From NCBI GenBank assembly GCA_002391275.1, contig DGSC01000064.1, positions 9,550 through 37,843 on the forward strand: a stretch of DNA of 28,294 nt, given 5' to 3'. Below are positions 16,250-23,252 of the stretch, one piece after another. The DNA is from Prevotellaceae bacterium UBA4372 (GTDB lineage Bacteria > Bacteroidota > Bacteroidia > Bacteroidales > Bacteroidaceae). Below the pieces are notes generated by a model, which did no database searches, was not told the origin of the DNA, and worked only from the letters and a program-made list of their open reading frames with translations. Made by a program: the position numbers and the translations under genes. How positions within the stretch are numbered: the first letter of the stretch is position 1; each line of letters begins with the position of its first letter.

Positions 16250-16747
16250 ATGAAAAAGATTCTATTCGCAGCCCTCATGCTGCTCGCCCCGCTGACTATG
16301 TCAGCTCAGAAGTTCGGACACTTCAACTCTTCAGAAGTCGTACAGCTGATGCCTGAATACACTACCGCCCAAAACGAGCTCCAGACACTCGCTAAGCAGT
16401 ACGAAGACGACCAGAAGCGTATGCAAGACGAGCTCCAGAAGAAAGCAGACGAATTCCAGAAGGAACAAGCCAACCTGCTCGAAAACGTACGTGCTCGCCG
16501 CGAACAAGAGCTCAACGACCTCTATCAGCGTTATCAGCAGAGCCTGGCCGACAACCAGCAGGCTTTCCAGAAAGCACAGGCTGAAAAGATGCAAGCCATC
16601 TCCGAGAAAATCACCAATGCCGTGAAGCAGATTGGCGAGGCTGGTGGCTACGTCTACATCATGGATGTCACCTCTGGCATTCCATTCATCTCCACCAAGC
16701 TCAGCACTGACGTAACTCCCGAGCTCAAGAAAGCCCTCGGTATCTAA
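16250..16747 (+). CDS. OmpH/Skp-like periplasmic chaperone, copy 2
   Basis: The 165-residue product has a signal peptide (ILFAALMLLAPLTMSAQ) and FGHFNSSEVVQLMPEYTTAQNEL, the typical OmpH start of mature protein. A Gln/Glu-rich coiled coil spans about 40-125 and the end is AGGYVYIMDVTSGIPFIS...LKKALGI. It lies 68 bases after copy 1 and is followed by a strong hairpin, so copies 1 and 2 may be expressed more than copy 3. The role is as for other Skp homologs, inferred from the family and neighbourhood. Confidence 0.92.
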   Translation: MKKILFAALMLLAPLTMSAQKFGHFNSSEVVQLMPEYTTAQNELQTLAKQYEDDQKRMQDELQKKADEFQKEQANLLENVRARREQELNDLYQRYQQSLADNQQAFQKAQAEKMQAISEKITNAVKQIGEAGGYVYIMDVTSGIPFISTKLSTDVTPELKKALGI

Positions 16748-16762
16748 TAACCTATTTATGCG

Positions 16763-16796
16763 CAAGCCCCTCCCGGCTTGGGGAGGGGCTTGTTTG
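16763..16796 (+). terminator. 12-bp perfect hairpin between ompH copies 2 and 3
   Basis: CAAGCCCCTCCC (16763-16774) pairs with GGGAGGGGCTTG (16781-16792) around a 6-base loop, followed by TTTG. It is G+C-rich and lies 15 bases after the copy-2 stop. With its short T tract it may attenuate transcription into copy 3 and murI instead of ending it. Confidence 0.6.
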
Positions 16797-16817
16797 TACA
16801 CCTCAACTTCTGACAAC

Positions 16818-17396
16818 ATGAAAAAACTTATCACCATCCTCTGCTGTGCATTCATCACACTGTGCGTGAGTGCACAAGAAGCCATTCAAGTGCCCAAATA
16901 CGGGTATATCAGTTATAAGAACACCTTCGAGATGATGCCCGAATACAAGCAAGCCAAAGCCGACTTCGCCGCTCTGAAGGAAAAGTATGATGCTGAAGCG
17001 CGACGCGCCGAGGATGAATTCCAGCGCAAATTTGCTGAATTCCTAAGCGGGCAAAAAGACTTTCCACAAAGCATCATGCTCAAGCGACAAGCCGAACTGC
17101 AAGACCTCATGGAGAAGAGCATCACCTTCAGGAAAGAGTCCGAGCGTCTGCTGGCAGAAGCTGAGGCTCGCATGCAAGCACCTATAGCCTCCGTACTCAA
17201 CCAAGCCATCTACGATGTTGCAGCACAAAAAGGCTTAATCATGGTACTCAATACCGACAACAATGCGCTGCCCTTCGTTCACCCGCAAGCCGGAGTAGAC
17301 ATCACGGAAGACGTCCTCAGCAAACTCGGAATAAAACTTGTTCCCGTCACCGCTACTGCAGCCGAGGGAACAACACCACAGCCTGCAACCGAATAA
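16818..17396 (+). CDS. OmpH/Skp-like periplasmic chaperone, copy 3
   Basis: The start is set at the ATG at 16818, since it begins a signal peptide (KKLITILCCAFITLCVSAQ). The frame is open from 16758, but that would read through the terminator hairpin. The mature part (192 residues in all) has YGYISYKNTFEMMPEYKQAKADF, a coiled coil rich in Arg/Glu/Ala to about 130, a C-terminal strand (KGLIMVLNTDNNALPFVHP) and a low-complexity Ala/Thr tail. It is the most divergent of the three paralogs. Its relation to BamA substrates is inferred from the family only. Confidence 0.88.
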   Translation: MKKLITILCCAFITLCVSAQEAIQVPKYGYISYKNTFEMMPEYKQAKADFAALKEKYDAEARRAEDEFQRKFAEFLSGQKDFPQSIMLKRQAELQDLMEKSITFRKESERLLAEAEARMQAPIASVLNQAIYDVAAQKGLIMVLNTDNNALPFVHPQAGVDITEDVLSKLGIKLVPVTATAAEGTTPQPATE

Positions 17397-17515
17397 GCTC
17401 AAGCCCATTTTACGGCTATCACTTCTCCTATTTCTTCTCTAACCGTCGCGAAGTACCGAAGGAACAAAAAACGGAACGACGTCACATCACTCTTCACTTT
17501 TAACTATTTCCTCAA

Positions 17516-18355
17516 TTGTCACCAATAGGAGTCTTCGACAGCGGCTACGGAGGACTAACCGTCCTACGAGAGATACGCGCACTAATGCCCCAGTACGACT
17601 ACCTTTACTTGGGCGATAATGCACGTGCGCCTTACGGTCCCCGTTCTTTCGAACGCGTTTACGAATTTACCCTGCAAGCCGTACGCCGTCTCTTCGACAT
17701 GGGCTGTCCGCTCATCATCTTAGCGTGTAATACCGCCTCCGCAAAAGCGCTGCGGAGCATTCAGCAACACGACCTCCCACTATTGTCACCCCCTGCCGAC
17801 GGCACCGCATTACCCTTACGCCGCATCCTCGGCGTCATTCGTCCCACAGTAGAAGCCGTAGGCGCACTCACACAAACCCGCCACATCGGCATTGTTGCCA
17901 CGCAGGGCACCACCAGCAGCCGCACCTACGAGCTCGAAATGGCCAAGCTACATCCCGACATCATTGTCACGAGCCAAGCTTGTCCTATGTGGGTGCCATT
18001 AGTAGAGAACTACGAATTCGACAAGCCCGGTGCCGATTATTTCGTCAAGCGAGATATCCAACAGCTGATGCAACACGACCCACTCATAGACGTCATCATT
18101 CTCGGTTGCACACACTTCCCATTATTATATAATAAGGTACGCGCGTACACGCCCGCACATGTCAAGCTCATCTCACAAGGCGAGTACGTCAGCCACAGCC
18201 TCAAGGACTACCTAACGCGACATGTAGAGCTTGAACGGCTCATCACACGCGGAATGCAGGCACGCTTCCTCACCACAGACGATTCCACAAAGTTCGACAC
18301 CTCAGCCACCATCTTTCTCGGTCAGACCGTAGAATCAGAACAAATAACCCTCTAA
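17516..18355 (+). CDS. murI: glutamate racemase
   Basis: The 279-residue product has the two catalytic cysteines expected of MurI: C71 in ILACNTASA and C198 in LGCTHFPLL, with D8/S9 of FDSGYGGLTVL and YLGDNARAPYG. MurI makes D-glutamate for peptidoglycan in the cytoplasm. The start is a TTG at 17516: an in-frame stop lies at 17501-17503 and no ATG or GTG fits before the essential FDSG motif. It lies 119 bases after the third ompH and is followed by a strong terminator, closing the envelope cluster. Confidence 0.95.
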   Translation: MSPIGVFDSGYGGLTVLREIRALMPQYDYLYLGDNARAPYGPRSFERVYEFTLQAVRRLFDMGCPLIILACNTASAKALRSIQQHDLPLLSPPADGTALPLRRILGVIRPTVEAVGALTQTRHIGIVATQGTTSSRTYELEMAKLHPDIIVTSQACPMWVPLVENYEFDKPGADYFVKRDIQQLMQHDPLIDVIILGCTHFPLLYNKVRAYTPAHVKLISQGEYVSHSLKDYLTRHVELERLITRGMQARFLTTDDSTKFDTSATIFLGQTVESEQITL

Positions 18356-18356
18356 C

Positions 18357-18401
18357 AAAAACGCCAAGTCCCCCACTTCATTGGACTTGGCGTTTTTTTT
18401 T
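18357..18401 (+). terminator. strong intrinsic terminator after murI
   Basis: ACGCCAAGTCC (18361-18371) pairs with GGACTTGGCGT (18383-18393), with flanking A and T runs extending the stem, and nine T residues end it. It marks the end of the envelope operon. The A run on the left makes it potentially active in both directions. Confidence 0.9.
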
Positions 18402-18452
18402 GTCCATCGCCAGTTACTTGATCAGTTGAGCATACCATCCTTGCGAGTTTAG

Positions 18453-18600
18453 GTGTTGGCTATTGCTGATGCTCTTTTTGGAGGCAAACCTATCCCTACT
18501 TCTGGCGGTGGTGGATGAACGACATCCAATTTGAGATGGGACGGGGGCAACCCAAATGAAGGAATATGCCTACCACAGAAGATGTCTATTGCAAGCATCA
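18453..18600 (+). pseudogene. possible C-terminal debris of a mobilization relaxase
   Basis: A 21-codon frame reads ALFGGKPIPTSGGGG and stops at 18516-18518. In the next frame the sequence continues SNLRWDGGNPNE. Together these resemble the low-complexity C-terminal tail of Bacteroidetes MOB relaxases (Gly-rich run followed by a WDG-x-x-P-x-E segment), broken by a frameshift. The upstream end is cut by a stop at 18450. This is recalled family resemblance only and the stretch is short. Otherwise 18402-18610 holds no gene I can support. Confidence 0.25.
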
Positions 18601-18610
18601 ACGATAGAAG

Positions 18611-19843
18611 GTGGAATTGGCGCAAAAAGGAAGATATAAAATTGTCTCTTCCGATACGCCCCATTATGAGAATGAGGCTCCGTTTGAAGTACCAGAGAGC
18701 TGGGAGTGGACAAGTCTCGGTGAAATCACGAATTATGGCAATTGTGAAAATGTAGATGTTGATGATATACCCTGCGAAGGATGGATATTGGAATTGGAGG
18801 ATTTAGAAAAGGATTCTGCCAAAATCATCCAACATTTTACCAAAGATGAGCGTGACATAAAAGGAGTGCGACATTCTTTCCATAAAGGCGATGTGCTTTA
18901 TTCAAAGCTCAGAACTTATCTGAATAAAGTTATGGTAGCGAATAAAGATGGTTTCTGCACAACAGAAATAATACCCATAACATGCATGTCGTATGTCCTA
19001 CCGGAGTATCTAAATCATGTGCTTCGTTCTAAATACTTCGTTGACTATACAATTCAATGTGGGTATGGTGTTAAAATGCCACGACTAAGCACAAATGATG
19101 CATGTAATGGTCAAATACCACTACCTCCATATAATGAGCAAAAGCATATAGTGGCTTCAATTGAAGGCTGGTTTCAATTAATTGACATTCTCGAATCTGA
19201 TAAAGTAGACCTAGATGAAGCTATACAAAAGGCAAAGTCCAAGATTCTGGACCTCGCAATTCACGGAAAACTTGTTCCGCAAGATCCGAATGACGAACCA
19301 GCCATAGAACTTCTGAAACGCATAAATCCCAAGTTTACTCCTTTTGATAACGCGCATTACCCGTTAGAAATTCCAACAACATGGTGTCTAACTTATGTCA
19401 AGGATATTGTTGATAATCCTTCATGCAAAACCTTCCAAATTTTGCAAAGTGACATTAATGATATTGGACAAACTCCAGTTGTTAGTCAAAGTTCAAACTA
19501 TATCGAAGGTTACAGTGACAGAAATGATTGTGTTTTCCAAAATAAGAATGCTGTTCTCATATTCGGAGACCACACAAGAAATCTGAAGTATGTAGATTTT
19601 AATTTTATTGTTGGAGCAGACGGAGTTAAAATCATTATTCCACACATATCGGTAAAATACTCTTATTATGCACTACAATTTATTATAAACGGTATGAGAA
19701 ATAGAGGTTATGCCCGACACTATAGCGTTCTTGCAAATTCAACTATACCTGTCCCACCACTTGCAGAGCAACAACGTATTGTTGCCAAAATCGAAGAACT
19801 CTTTGCTGTTCTTGATGAAATACAGAAATCCATAGAGGCATGA
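18611..19843 (+). CDS. silent type I specificity subunit cassette (hsdS)
   Basis: The 410-residue frame encodes two TRDs with the usual conserved segments: EVPESWEW before TRD1, PPYNEQKHIVASIEGWF after it, the central KILDLAIHGKLVPQDPNDEPA arm, TRD2 at about 255-380, and a C-terminal PPLAEQQRIVAKIEELF helix. It lacks the first ~45 residues of a normal HsdS, including its first KLVPQDPNDEPA-type arm. The frame opens just after a TAG at 18605 with only a GTG available, and no promoter is visible. It is therefore best read as a storage cassette recombined with the expressed hsdS on the other strand. TRD1 closely resembles TRD2 of that gene. A terminator overlaps its stop codon. Confidence 0.8.
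   Translation: MELAQKGRYKIVSSDTPHYENEAPFEVPESWEWTSLGEITNYGNCENVDVDDIPCEGWILELEDLEKDSAKIIQHFTKDERDIKGVRHSFHKGDVLYSKLRTYLNKVMVANKDGFCTTEIIPITCMSYVLPEYLNHVLRSKYFVDYTIQCGYGVKMPRLSTNDACNGQIPLPPYNEQKHIVASIEGWFQLIDILESDKVDLDEAIQKAKSKILDLAIHGKLVPQDPNDEPAIELLKRINPKFTPFDNAHYPLEIPTTWCLTYVKDIVDNPSCKTFQILQSDINDIGQTPVVSQSSNYIEGYSDRNDCVFQNKNAVLIFGDHTRNLKYVDFNFIVGADGVKIIIPHISVKYSYYALQFIINGMRNRGYARHYSVLANSTIPVPPLAEQQRIVAKIEELFAVLDEIQKSIEA
18648..18672 (+). repeat. inverted repeat IR1, silent-cassette side
   Basis: These 25 bases (from CTTCCGATACG to ATGAGAA, encoding SDTPHYEN) are the exact reverse complement of 21979-22003 in the expressed hsdS. They lie immediately before TRD1 in both genes, so exchange here swaps the whole TRD1-TRD2 body. 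It is a candidate recombinase site. Confidence 0.85.
19307..19359 (+). repeat. inverted repeat IR2, silent-cassette side
   Basis: These 53 bases match the reverse complement of 21253-21305 with one mismatch (19344, T for G). They encode ELLKRINPKFTP and lie just before TRD2 in both genes. Exchange here would swap TRD2 only. Confidence 0.85.
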
Positions 19844-19858
19844 CCTCTATGGATTTTT
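19826..19858 (+). terminator. terminator overlapping the stop of the silent hsdS
   Basis: AAATCCATAGAGG (19826-19838) pairs perfectly with 19844-19856 around CATGA, which contains the TGA stop, and ends in a T tract. It separates the cassette from the convergent recombinase gene whose stop is at 19863. Confidence 0.75.
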
Positions 19859-19862
19859 GCTT

Positions 19863-20666
19863 TTACCACGTTACCACATTATCAACTATCTGGCGTTGTT
19901 CGGTAGCGGTACGACGAAGATAGATGCGTGTTGTCTCGATGCTCTCATGTCCCATAAGGTCAGCGAGTAGAGCCAAGTCGTTGAACTTGTCAAGGAAGTT
20001 CTTGGCGAAGCGATGACGGAAAGAGTGTGGATAGACCACTTCGCGATTCATCCCATACTTGTCTGCAAAATGCTTCAGCTGAATAGCGATGCCACGTGTT
20101 GTGACGCGTTCTCCGTAGCGGTTGAGGAAAATGTAACCACTCGAAACGCCATTGTCTGCCAACCATTGGCTTGCTTCCTTCTGGAGGTTCTTGGGAATAT
20201 AGAGCCTACGCAGCTTGCCTCCTTTGCTATAGATGTCAAGATGACCTACAGCCACATGCTCTGCTTTGATCTGCAACAACTCGCTTACTCGGGCACCCGT
20301 TGCAGCCATGAACCATACGACGAAATACCATTCTTCGTAGCCGTCAGCTTTTAGACGTGTCTTCAGGAACTTGTAATCTTCGTTGCTGATGACATTCTCC
20401 AGGAAGTTCTTCTGTTGTACCTTCACGAACTTCATCTTCAGCTTATCCTTCTTGATAAACTCCAGATACTTGTTGATGCCCTGCAAACGCAGATTGACCG
20501 TCTGCGGCTTGAAGTTCTCCATCAGATACCCTTTGTAAGCCAAAAGGTTCTTACTGTCAATCTCTTTGTACTTCGCATAGAAGTACTTCACCGTCCACAC
20601 ATAAGAAGTGACAGTGTTCTTAGCCAAGTCTGACTTGCTAAGGTGCTTCTCAAAATTTGTTACCAT
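19863..20666 (-). CDS. tyrosine recombinase (DNA invertase of the hsdS locus)
   Basis: The 267-residue product from the ATG at 20666 has a SAM-like N-terminal core-binding domain (EKHLSKSDLAKNTVTSYV) and a full catalytic domain: R126 (GARVSEL), K148 (SKGGKLRRL), H214-x-x-R217 (PHSFRHRF), H240 (LMGHES) and the nucleophile Y249 (TRIYLRRT). It is a complete XerC/D-type enzyme. It lies between two opposed hsdS genes, inside both inverted-repeat pairs, 51 bases after the expressed hsdS. In other Bacteroidetes and in streptococcal loci, such genes invert hsdS segments; the same role is inferred here. The frame is open to 20708, but that adds only a hydrophobic leader without family support. Confidence 0.9.
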   Translation of the reverse strand: MVTNFEKHLSKSDLAKNTVTSYVWTVKYFYAKYKEIDSKNLLAYKGYLMENFKPQTVNLRLQGINKYLEFIKKDKLKMKFVKVQQKNFLENVISNEDYKFLKTRLKADGYEEWYFVVWFMAATGARVSELLQIKAEHVAVGHLDIYSKGGKLRRLYIPKNLQKEASQWLADNGVSSGYIFLNRYGERVTTRGIAIQLKHFADKYGMNREVVYPHSFRHRFAKNFLDKFNDLALLADLMGHESIETTRIYLRRTATEQRQIVDNVVTW

Positions 20667-20717
20667 AATATTCCTGTAATAGAAATGAAACAGTAACAAT
20701 ATAAGCAAGAAGACTCA

Positions 20718-22169
20718 CTAATCTTTGATGGATTCTTCTATTTTATCTAGAACTGAAAAGAGTTCTTGAATCTTAGCAACGATACGGAGTTGTTCCTTGT
20801 ATGGAGGCAATGGTATTTGGCCATTGCGGGCATCGCTTGTGCTTAATCGCGGCATCTTTACACCATATCCACATTGAATTGTATAGTAAACGAAATATTT
20901 TGAACGCAGCACATGATTTAGATACTCAGGTTGAATAAATGACATGCATGTTACTGGTATTATTTCTGTTGTACAAAAACCATCTTCAGGCGCCACCATA
21001 ACTTTATTTAAATAAGTTCTTAGCTTCGAATAAAGCACATCGCCTTTATGGAAAGTATGTCGTACCCCTTTTATGTCACGCTCATCTTTAGAAAGTCGTT
21101 GGATGATTTTTGCAGAGTCCTTTTCCAAATCCTCTAGTTCCAAGACCCATCCTTCTTTAGGTATATCATTAACATCTACATTTTCACAATTGCCATAATT
21201 TGTAATTTCACCGAGATTGGTCCATTCCCAGTTCTTAGGTATGTCATACGGATAATGCGCGTTATCACAAGGAGTAAACTTGGGATTTATGCGTTTCAGA
21301 AGTTCAATGGCTGGCTCGTCATTCGGGTCTTGTGGAACAAGTTTGCCGTGAATGGCAAGGTTGAGAATTTGTGTTTTTGCTAGTTGAATACTATCTGATA
21401 AATCACTTGTCTCTTTTTCCAAGACATCGATTATAGAAAACCATCGCTTTACAACTGCGATAATGCGTTGCTGCTCTGCCACAGGAGGAACGGCAATACG
21501 TAAATTTAGTGTACTTTCTGAGCCAATATTGCCTTGACTTACATTTCCTGTTTCAGTGGCAAATATCTCATCTAAAACATACTGTCCTTTCAAAATTAAA
21601 CATAAAAAATCGATGTTAAGTTCTTCAGAAAGACTCCTGAGACAACCAACTCTTTGATTTAAAAGAAGGTTGTGATTAACATTCGGTACAACAACAGAAA
21701 AGAAATAGTCTCTTTTTCCTTTGGTTCCTGTCATAGTAAAAAGAATGTCACCAGCCTTGATTAAATATCTCTGTGTATCACATCCTATTTCCTCTGATAC
21801 ATATACAGGTTGATTGTCAAGTAGTAGTTCATCATTCTTTACATTACCTATTCTTATAATTTGCCAATTTGATTTATCAATGTATGAACTACTTTTGTAT
21901 GCATATCCACCCTGAAAACACACAAGATCTTCCAATTTGCACCATTCCCATCCCTCTGGCACCTCAAACGTCACCTCGTTCTCATAATGGGGCGTATCGG
22001 AAGCGGACTTTTTGCTGCGCTTAATCTTTCCTTCTTTGATTAAGCGTTCTTTCTCAGCTCGGATGCGCTCCAGCAATACAGATGCTGGTTCATCGTTTGG
22101 GTCTTGCGGGACGAGCTTGCCACGAATAGCAAGGTCGAGTATCTTTTGGCGTAGTTTCTTTGTGTCCAT
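20718..22169 (-). CDS. hsdS: expressed type I restriction specificity subunit
   Basis: The 483-residue product is complete: N-terminal arm KKLRQKILDLAIRGKLVPQD, TRD1 at about 70-225 (EVPEGWEWCKLEDL onward), central arm PPVAEQQRIIAVVKRWF with ILNLAIHGKLVPQDPNDEPA, TRD2 at about 305-450 and C-terminal PPYKEQLRIVAKIQELF. HsdS sets the target sequence of the HsdM2S methylase and HsdR2M2S endonuclease; each TRD reads one half-site. It follows the DUF1016 gene by 3 bases, so it is translated with the rest of the operon. TRD regions are more A+T-rich than the flanks. Its TRD2 is nearly the same as TRD1 of the silent cassette. Confidence 0.94.
   Translation of the reverse strand: MDTKKLRQKILDLAIRGKLVPQDPNDEPASVLLERIRAEKERLIKEGKIKRSKKSASDTPHYENEVTFEVPEGWEWCKLEDLVCFQGGYAYKSSSYIDKSNWQIIRIGNVKNDELLLDNQPVYVSEEIGCDTQRYLIKAGDILFTMTGTKGKRDYFFSVVVPNVNHNLLLNQRVGCLRSLSEELNIDFLCLILKGQYVLDEIFATETGNVSQGNIGSESTLNLRIAVPPVAEQQRIIAVVKRWFSIIDVLEKETSDLSDSIQLAKTQILNLAIHGKLVPQDPNDEPAIELLKRINPKFTPCDNAHYPYDIPKNWEWTNLGEITNYGNCENVDVNDIPKEGWVLELEDLEKDSAKIIQRLSKDERDIKGVRHTFHKGDVLYSKLRTYLNKVMVAPEDGFCTTEIIPVTCMSFIQPEYLNHVLRSKYFVYYTIQCGYGVKMPRLSTSDARNGQIPLPPYKEQLRIVAKIQELFSVLDKIEESIKD
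21253..21305 (-). repeat. inverted repeat IR2, expressed side
   Basis: Partner of 19307-19359, 52 of 53 bases matching in reverse complement, in the central conserved arm before TRD2 of the expressed hsdS. Confidence 0.85.
21979..22003 (-). repeat. inverted repeat IR1, expressed side
   Basis: Partner of 18648-18672, 25 of 25 bases, just before TRD1 of the expressed hsdS. Confidence 0.85.
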
Positions 22170-22172
22170 GGG

Positions 22173-23252
22173 TCAGTCCTCTTCTTCGGTAATAAGATTA
22201 TCAAAGCGTGCCTTGGCTGCTTCCAACGACTTCTGTATCTGGTGCAATAGGACATCTCGTGGCGGCAGTTCTGTCATATACTGCGCCACTTTGATGCCAG
22301 CCTTGTCGAGTTGCAGGAGTTCTATCTGTTCTTCGCTTCCCTCGGTACAGAGCAACAAACCAAGAGGTGATTCTTCGCCTGGCTCCATCTCATTCTGCTC
22401 CAACCAACGGAGATAAAGTTCCATCTGCCCCTTATACTGTGCCTTGAAGCGACCGAGTTTCAGGTCGATGGCAATCAGACGGTGCAGACGACGGTGATAG
22501 AAGAGCAGATCGAGGTAGAAGTCTTCACCATCGATAATCATTCGCTTCTGACGGGCCACGAAGGTGAAGCCGTTGCCAAGCTCGATGATGAATTGTTCCA
22601 AATGAGCTACAAGACTGTCTTCAAGGCTGCGTTCGCTGTACATCCCCGTCAGTCCTGTGAACTCCAGAAAGTATGGACTCTTGAATACCAAGTCGGGCGA
22701 AAGCACATTGTGGTCGCGCAGCGTAGCCAATTCCTTCTTGATAAGTTTTTCCGGCTTGGTAGCTATTGCTGTCCGCTCAAAAAGCATTCCATCTATTTCC
22801 TTGCGGAGTTTGTCGCGTCCCCATCCTTCAGATGCCGCCATCGTAATATAGAAATCTCTGGCAATATCATCCTTTATTGGGAGGGTCTCAATGAAATGCG
22901 ACCATGTTAATTGTGCCGCAAGCTGCGACACAATCTGCTCCTGTGGAAACAATGATGCAAATTGCATCATCCTTCTTATGTTTCTTGTCTCAAAGCCCTT
23001 CTTTCCGTATTCGGATTGTAATTGTGTCGCAACCTGCGACACAATTTGTTTCCCGTATTCTGCTCGTTGATTTCCAAGCACATCACGATTAATGCGCTCA
23101 CCAATGTGCCAGTACATCATTGTAAGCGCATAGTTGGCAGTTCCGGCAACATGATTACGAGCCTGCTCAATAATCTGGTGCAGGTCTTGTATCAGAGATT
23201 TCGTCTGCATCGTAGACGAAATCTGAATATCCTTGTCTTTCAGTGCATTCAT
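22173..23252 (-). CDS. DUF1016/YhcG-family PD-(D/E)XK nuclease-like protein
   Basis: The 359-residue product has the N-terminal DUF1016 helical domain (ARNHVAGTANYALTMMYWHIGERI, GFETRNIRRMMQFA, LTWSHFIETLPIKDD) and a C-terminal PD-(D/E)XK nuclease domain with D248 (YLDLLFYHR) and D263-L-K265 (AIDLKLGRF), then AQYKGQMELYLRW. Members often stand beside type I systems; a nuclease activity is likely from the motif but the biological role is not settled. It overlaps hsdM by 4 bases (ATGA) and precedes hsdS by 3 bases, so it is an integral operon member. The gene contains three 11-bp-arm palindromes, two of them encoding the repeated peptide IVSQ(V/L)A. Confidence 0.88.
   Translation of the reverse strand: MNALKDKDIQISSTMQTKSLIQDLHQIIEQARNHVAGTANYALTMMYWHIGERINRDVLGNQRAEYGKQIVSQVATQLQSEYGKKGFETRNIRRMMQFASLFPQEQIVSQLAAQLTWSHFIETLPIKDDIARDFYITMAASEGWGRDKLRKEIDGMLFERTAIATKPEKLIKKELATLRDHNVLSPDLVFKSPYFLEFTGLTGMYSERSLEDSLVAHLEQFIIELGNGFTFVARQKRMIIDGEDFYLDLLFYHRRLHRLIAIDLKLGRFKAQYKGQMELYLRWLEQNEMEPGEESPLGLLLCTEGSEEQIELLQLDKAGIKVAQYMTELPPRDVLLHQIQKSLEAAKARFDNLITEEED
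22910..22934. repeat. 25-bp palindrome inside the DUF1016 gene, copy 1
   Basis: ATTGTGCCGCA pairs with TGCGACACAAT around AGC with one mismatch. On the coding strand it encodes IVSQLAAQ. A near-identical unit lies at 23021-23045, exactly 111 bases (37 codons) away. Confidence 0.7.
23021..23045. repeat. 25-bp perfect palindrome inside the DUF1016 gene, copy 2
   Basis: ATTGTGTCGCA (23021-23031) is the exact reverse complement of TGCGACACAAT (23035-23045). On the coding strand it encodes IVSQVATQ. Confidence 0.8.
23196..23224. repeat. palindrome at the 5' end of the DUF1016 gene
   Basis: AGATTTCGTCT (23196-23206) pairs perfectly with AGACGAAATCT (23214-23224). The second in-frame ATG (codon 15) is in the 7-base loop. 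A hairpin here could affect translation after the hsdM stop, or mark an alternative start. Confidence 0.65.

Noticed and set aside
19863..20708. Recombinase as a phage or ICE integrase
   Set aside because: Its place between opposed hsdS genes and within two inverted-repeat pairs fits an inverter better; no phage genes are seen.
18706..21240. Inversion by homologous exchange directly within the shared TRD
   Set aside because: Such an exchange would produce a subunit with three TRDs in line, which is unlikely to work; IR1 and IR2 give sound products.
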